From Cytophagaceae bacterium ABcell3 (GTDB taxonomy: Bacteria > Bacteroidota > Bacteroidia > Cytophagales > Cytophagaceae): 64,000 nucleotides of DNA. The notes beneath the pieces were generated by a model. The model made no database searches and was not told the DNA's origin. It saw nothing but the letters and a program-made list of their open reading frames with translations. Where the stretch lies: positions 558,001 to 622,000 of the forward strand of contig CP133159.1 in assembly GCA_030913385.1 (NCBI GenBank). The letters are read 5' to 3'. Shown piece after piece: positions 60,692-64,000 of the stretch; the stretch's first letter is position 1, and the number at the start of each line of letters is the position of its first letter. The translations under genes and the position numbers were made by a program.

Positions 60692-61963
60692 ATGGAAACA
60701 GACAGGCAATTAAATATTATTAATAGCAGTATAAACGTACCTTCTGAAACAGGTACATTAAAAAAGCTTTTGATTCATCGGCCAGACGCAGGTATCGAAA
60801 AAGTGACTCCCTCTAGGGCGCAGGAGTTATTGTATGACGATATTGTATACCTGGCAAGGATGAAGGAAGAGCATGATCTCTTTGCGGAAGCTATTTCTTG
60901 GTTCATTGGCAAAGAGAATCTGTTGTATTTTTCAGATCTTTTGACAGATGTAGTTGCCGTTCCTTCTGTTAGGCAGGAATTGTTAGAAGCAGTAGTCAGT
61001 TTTGAATCGCTTAAGAAAGAAAACTTGAAACAACTTCTTGACCTTTCCGCTAGCGAACTTAGCCATTTTCTAATATCTGGAACGATTCCTGGTTCTAGGA
61101 TTCAACTTATAAATCCATTGCCTAACCTTATTTTTTGTAGGGACATAGGAACAGTGGTTAATAACCATCTTGTATTGACTAAAGCTGCAAGAAATGCTCG
61201 GCTAAGAGAGTCTTTGCTTTCTCATTTCGTATTTTCCTACCATCCTGAGTTTACGGAGCTGTCAGATAACAACCGTATTATCAGTTTCCTTAATCCAGAT
61301 AAAGGGACACAAAATAACTTTTGTATAGAGGGTGGAGATTTAATGATGTTTGGTAAAAACCATCTTTTGGCTGGTTGTAGCGAAAGAACTAACAGAGATG
61401 CACTTGAGAAGATGGCAGATGCTTTATTTAAACAAGGCGTAGTCGATTATATATCTATTATTGATATGCCCAAGCAACGGGCTTGTATGCACCTTGATAC
61501 GATATTTTCCAGAATTAGCCAAGAAGTGTGTGTTGGTTATATGCCTTTGGTGGAGCAAGTTGGTAAAATGGAGATCTCCCATTATCAAAGAGGTAGCAGT
61601 CAAGTGAAAAGCTATCCTTCTTTAAAAAATATTGTAGAGGATTTGTATCCTAATACTACCATAGTGCCATGCGGACAAGGTATCAAACCTTATGACGAGC
61701 GGGAACAGTGGACGGATGGTTGTAACCTTTTTGCTGTAAAAGAAGGAGTGGCTTTTACTTATGAAAGAAACCATATGACCAATGAAGGCTTGAAAAAGCA
61801 TGGTTTTGATATTGTCCCTGTCGAAAAGCTGATCAAGGACTTCAAAAAAAATAAATTGAAGCCTGAAGATGTCACCAATACCATTATAACCATTCCTGCT
61901 AGTGAACTTTCCCGTGCAAGAGGGGGGACACATTGTCTTACTATGCCGCTGTTAAGGATTTAA
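60692..61963 (+). CDS. Arginine deiminase family protein
   Basis: A 423-aa enzyme. GTLKKLLIHRPDAGIEKVTP (about residues 21-40), FCIEGGDLMMFGKNHLLAG (about 211-229), ACMHLDTIFSRI with the catalytic His (about 268-279) and RGGTHCLTMPLLR with the catalytic Cys (about 410-422) match arginine deiminase (arginine to citrulline and ammonia). Many Bacteroidota carry such a gene beside a DDAH-like partner, as here. Whether it feeds citrulline to energy metabolism or works on a different substrate cannot be told; no carbamate kinase or ornithine transcarbamylase gene is nearby. Confidence 0.78.
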   Translation: METDRQLNIINSSINVPSETGTLKKLLIHRPDAGIEKVTPSRAQELLYDDIVYLARMKEEHDLFAEAISWFIGKENLLYFSDLLTDVVAVPSVRQELLEAVVSFESLKKENLKQLLDLSASELSHFLISGTIPGSRIQLINPLPNLIFCRDIGTVVNNHLVLTKAARNARLRESLLSHFVFSYHPEFTELSDNNRIISFLNPDKGTQNNFCIEGGDLMMFGKNHLLAGCSERTNRDALEKMADALFKQGVVDYISIIDMPKQRACMHLDTIFSRISQEVCVGYMPLVEQVGKMEISHYQRGSSQVKSYPSLKNIVEDLYPNTTIVPCGQGIKPYDEREQWTDGCNLFAVKEGVAFTYERNHMTNEGLKKHGFDIVPVEKLIKDFKKNKLKPEDVTNTIITIPASELSRARGGTHCLTMPLLRI

Positions 61964-62068
61964 ATATTAGTTGTTTAAATCCTTATTGTGATTTTTTAAG
62001 AAACTGATAAAATCACTAATCATTTTCAGTAGCTGTTCGTTATAACTATATAGAATGGAATGTGGGAT

Positions 62069-62776
62069 ATGACGACGAGGATAGGATTTATAGTTGTAAT
62101 GGTATTGACAAGTAGTGGTTTGGTAGCGCAAAGCATCAACCACGAACCGATGTTTGGAGGCAAACCTAAACCTCTTTCTCAGAGGAAAGCAGACGAAGCT
62201 TTTATTCAGAAGATGGACAGTCTTGAAGGAGGCAGAAAGCAAGCAGCAAAGTATTTTGTTGAAAAAGGGTGGTTTTATTACCATAGAGATATTTTAGATA
62301 CAGCCATGTTTCGTTTTAATCAAGCCTGGTTACTTGATCCTGATAACCCAGATATATATTGGGGCTTTGGTTCTTTGATGGGAAAAAGGTCTGATCCTGA
62401 AACGGCAAAAGAGCTGTTTAGTAAAGGCTTAAAGAAAGATACCAGCCATATTCCTTTGCAAATGTATCTGGCTACCGCTTATATGGACTATGCCATGCAG
62501 CAGCATGTTTCCGAAAATCATAAAGAGAGGATGCTGCACATTTCTGAAAGGTTGTTAAAGGAGGTGGTTAAAAAAGACCCGAAGAATGCAGAAGGGTACT
62601 ACCGTCTGGCGGTTAACGCCTTTTTGAGAAATAAACATGGAGAAGCGTGGAAAGCTGTTTATAAAAGCCGAAAACTTGGTGGCGATATTAAGCCGGACTT
62701 TTTAATAGATTTATCTGCAAAGCATAAAGACCCACGAGGCGAATTTGCTGATGATGATTATGTTTGGGGCTATTGA
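62069..62776 (+). CDS. Exported TPR-repeat protein
   Basis: A 235-aa protein if started at ATG 62069 (MTTRIGFIVVMVLTSSGLVAQ, signal peptide); an ATG at 62060 adds three residues. The mature part has at least two TPR-like helical pairs: GWFYYHRDILDTAMFRFNQA and NAEGYYRLAVNAFLRNKHGE, and ends with RGEFADDDYVWGY. It probably acts as a periplasmic or surface scaffold. No partner is apparent. Confidence 0.55.
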   Translation: MTTRIGFIVVMVLTSSGLVAQSINHEPMFGGKPKPLSQRKADEAFIQKMDSLEGGRKQAAKYFVEKGWFYYHRDILDTAMFRFNQAWLLDPDNPDIYWGFGSLMGKRSDPETAKELFSKGLKKDTSHIPLQMYLATAYMDYAMQQHVSENHKERMLHISERLLKEVVKKDPKNAEGYYRLAVNAFLRNKHGEAWKAVYKSRKLGGDIKPDFLIDLSAKHKDPRGEFADDDYVWGY

Positions 62777-62812
62777 CTAGTTAATTTTAAGGTGGTGCAG
62801 GCAAAAGTTCGG

Positions 62813-62857
62813 TTAATCCTGAATTAAGTATAAAAGTTCTATTGCACATTTTAGGTC
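62813..62857 (-). repeat. Dispersed element family A, partial copy
   Basis: On the minus strand it reads GTGCAATAGAACTTTTATAC then TTAATTCAGGATTAA. It shares the GCAATAGAACTTT core with the copies at 10734 and 41729. Confidence 0.45.
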
Positions 62858-62866
62858 AAAGTAAAA

Positions 62867-62894
62867 AGAGGCGGAATGTTAAAATTCCGCCTTT
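62867..62894. terminator. Terminator of the HVA1/Tudor-like gene
   Basis: GGCGGAAT-GTTAAA-ATTCCGCC, an 8-9-bp GC-rich stem with T-run on the minus strand, overlapping the gene's stop codon. Confidence 0.7.
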
Positions 62895-63103
62895 ACTCTT
62901 TCTACTTCACAAAGTAACTTTAGCTCCTCTTCTCCACTCTCTGCTTTGACCAGCAAGACTCGGTTTTCCTTACTACCATGCCGGGTAACCATAACCCCCT
63001 TTATAGGTAGGGTAACTGTTCCCGTAAAAGATTTCTCGACTTTCCCGTTCTGGTAGGTCGATCCCTTTTTCCATCTGACTGTAGTTCCTTTTCTGATGGC
63101 CAT
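62879..63103 (-). CDS. DUF2945 / hypervirulence-associated TUDOR-domain protein
   Basis: A 74-aa protein of the HVA1/DUF2945 family: MAIRKGTTVRWKKGSTYQNG and VMVTRHGSKENRVLLVKAE, a small SH3-like beta-barrel. Members are mostly soluble single-domain proteins; in fungi they were named for hypervirulence, in bacteria the role is unknown. It is monocistronic and its stop lies within a terminator. Confidence 0.75.
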   Translation of the reverse strand: MAIRKGTTVRWKKGSTYQNGKVEKSFTGTVTLPIKGVMVTRHGSKENRVLLVKAESGEEELKLLCEVERVKAEF

Positions 63104-63209
63104 CCAGTTACATTTTTTTATCCTAACAGTTTTTGTTAAAATTGGTTACATAACTGTCAATTTTTGTCAAAAAAGAAACTTTAGTCTATCTGCTAATGTA
63201 TAATTACAA

Positions 63210-63797
63210 ATGAAAATTCTCTTATATACGGTACTGTGTTTAGCATCTACCTCATTTCTAACATCTTGCTCTGGAAACGGTGAAGGCAAGGCAATGCATC
63301 ATGATATAGATTCTGTCATGGTAGAACCGGAATATGTGCCTGCCACACGTTCATGGCCTACTGATCTTCCCTCACATAAGTTTGAGATTACTTCTGTAGG
63401 CATGGGAGATTTTTTGCTGTATGATTATCCTGACAGCACTGTGTTTGTTGGCATGAACATTAAACCAATAACCATTCAAAGGAGCGGGCTAAAATGGGAC
63501 GGCCTTGTTGTTAACAAAGGAAATGGACAATGGTTGCGGGCAGAGAGCTTTCAATCTACCGGGCACCTTACTAGGATTTTCACCAATAGTCCTTCCTATG
63601 CAACACGCTCTGGTATTTATGCTGGCGCTAAAGCCAGTGTGCTTGTTGGTAAACCTACTGAAATTATCAAATACAATGGAAGTCAATGGCTTTCTGTACT
63701 GGATGAAGGTATTATAGTCCGCCTTGATAAAAATATAGCCCAACCTGACTCTACTTCCAAAATTATTGAAATCGGCGTTATTTGCGGGGACTGCTGA
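63210..63797 (+). CDS. Lipoprotein of unknown function
   Basis: A 195-aa lipoprotein with lipobox FLTSCSGN (Cys20). The mature sequence has a short acidic linker (GKAMHHDIDSVMVEPEYVP) and a beta-rich domain (ITSVGMGDFLLYDYPDSTVF, GAKASVLVGKPTEI). It ends in EIGVICGDC. No family is recognised. It is probably anchored in the outer membrane facing the periplasm. Confidence 0.55.
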   Translation: MKILLYTVLCLASTSFLTSCSGNGEGKAMHHDIDSVMVEPEYVPATRSWPTDLPSHKFEITSVGMGDFLLYDYPDSTVFVGMNIKPITIQRSGLKWDGLVVNKGNGQWLRAESFQSTGHLTRIFTNSPSYATRSGIYAGAKASVLVGKPTEIIKYNGSQWLSVLDEGIIVRLDKNIAQPDSTSKIIEIGVICGDC

Positions 63798-64000
63798 CAA
63801 AGGTTTTAGACGTTAGGTTACGAATAAAAAGATAGGATTACCCATTTAAGTCTCTAGGAAGTAATAGGTTTTTTTTGTACGATAAAATGCTTTAAACTGC
63901 TTTTATTAAATAGCGATATGTGCGATTGTTAGAAAATAAAGCGGCCATTGATGAAATTGCGTTAAGAACTTTATAAGCATGGAGCGGCCAAAAAATTTGC
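63798..64000. other. Intergenic end of window
   Basis: No ORF or clear motif. The word AGCGGCCA occurs twice, at about 63940 and 63982. It could be part of a repeat or a promoter of a gene beyond the window; undecidable from this sequence. Confidence 0.3.

Noticed and set aside
62060-62069. ATG at 62060 as the start of the TPR protein
   Set aside because: Possible, but the ATG at 62069 gives a cleaner signal peptide; the difference is three residues.

Overview
The window looks like a chromosomal segment of a low-GC gliding member of the Bacteroidota, most likely order Cytophagales. Type IX secretion signatures support this: a PorP/SprF-like barrel, two proteins with gliding-associated (type B) C-terminal ends, and a PorE-like TPR/PD40/OmpA protein. 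Other lineage-typical items are an XrtF-type exosortase pair, a carotenoid CrtD-like desaturase, and many genes without Shine-Dalgarno sites. No tRNA, rRNA or CRISPR array was recognised.

Layout. 0-9 kb: a glycogen-debranching enzyme start and a GT4 glycosyltransferase. Next comes an Hsp20 gene split by a complete IS3-family element, then an AT-rich three-gene cassette (DUF262 protein, DUF3696-type ATPase, unknown 323-aa protein) that looks like an anti-phage module. It is followed by an HtrA/DegP protease and a second Hsp20 with a 30-aa membrane peptide. Both Hsp20 genes are preceded by sequences matching sigma-54 (-24/-12) promoters. 9-15 kb: small envelope proteins, a GNAT-nitrilase fusion, a beta-barrel protein and a repeat-rich 1-kb gap. 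15-19.5 kb: a coupled operon of ECF sigma factor, anti-sigma-like membrane protein with a type-B-like end, and a secreted LRR protein, divergent from a PorP/SprF gene. 19.6-29 kb: a degenerate ACP phosphodiesterase relative, a GH16 glycosidase interrupted by an IS1182-like element (exact 6-bp target duplication), RadA, envelope proteins, an RDD-Coa1 fusion and a frameshifted beta-barrel paralogue. 29-42 kb: MetE under a cobalamin riboswitch, DUF1802, the exosortase pair, a possible metal-related cluster, a PorE-like protein, DUF3050, and an MBL-rhodanese protein. 42-64 kb: an RND efflux operon, an ISL3-family element (perfect 8-bp duplication), a beta-CASP RNase, CrtD plus acyltransferase, MutS, PurU, a voltage-gated K+ channel with a zinc ribbon, two amidinotransferase-fold enzymes, and small envelope proteins.

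Three complete insertion sequences (IS3, IS1182-like, ISL3) have each left a clear footprint, and two genes are interrupted. Two families of short inverted-repeat elements are scattered between genes. One shares its ends with the IS1182-like element, so that transposase may mobilise it. The other carries an AACCTGAAaTATGCAATAGAAC core.

The best candidates for undescribed biology are the DUF262/ATPase/unknown cassette, the sigma/anti-sigma operon tied to type IX secretion, and the putative sigma-54 Hsp20 regulon with its micro-membrane protein. All calls come from reading the sequence; no database search was run.
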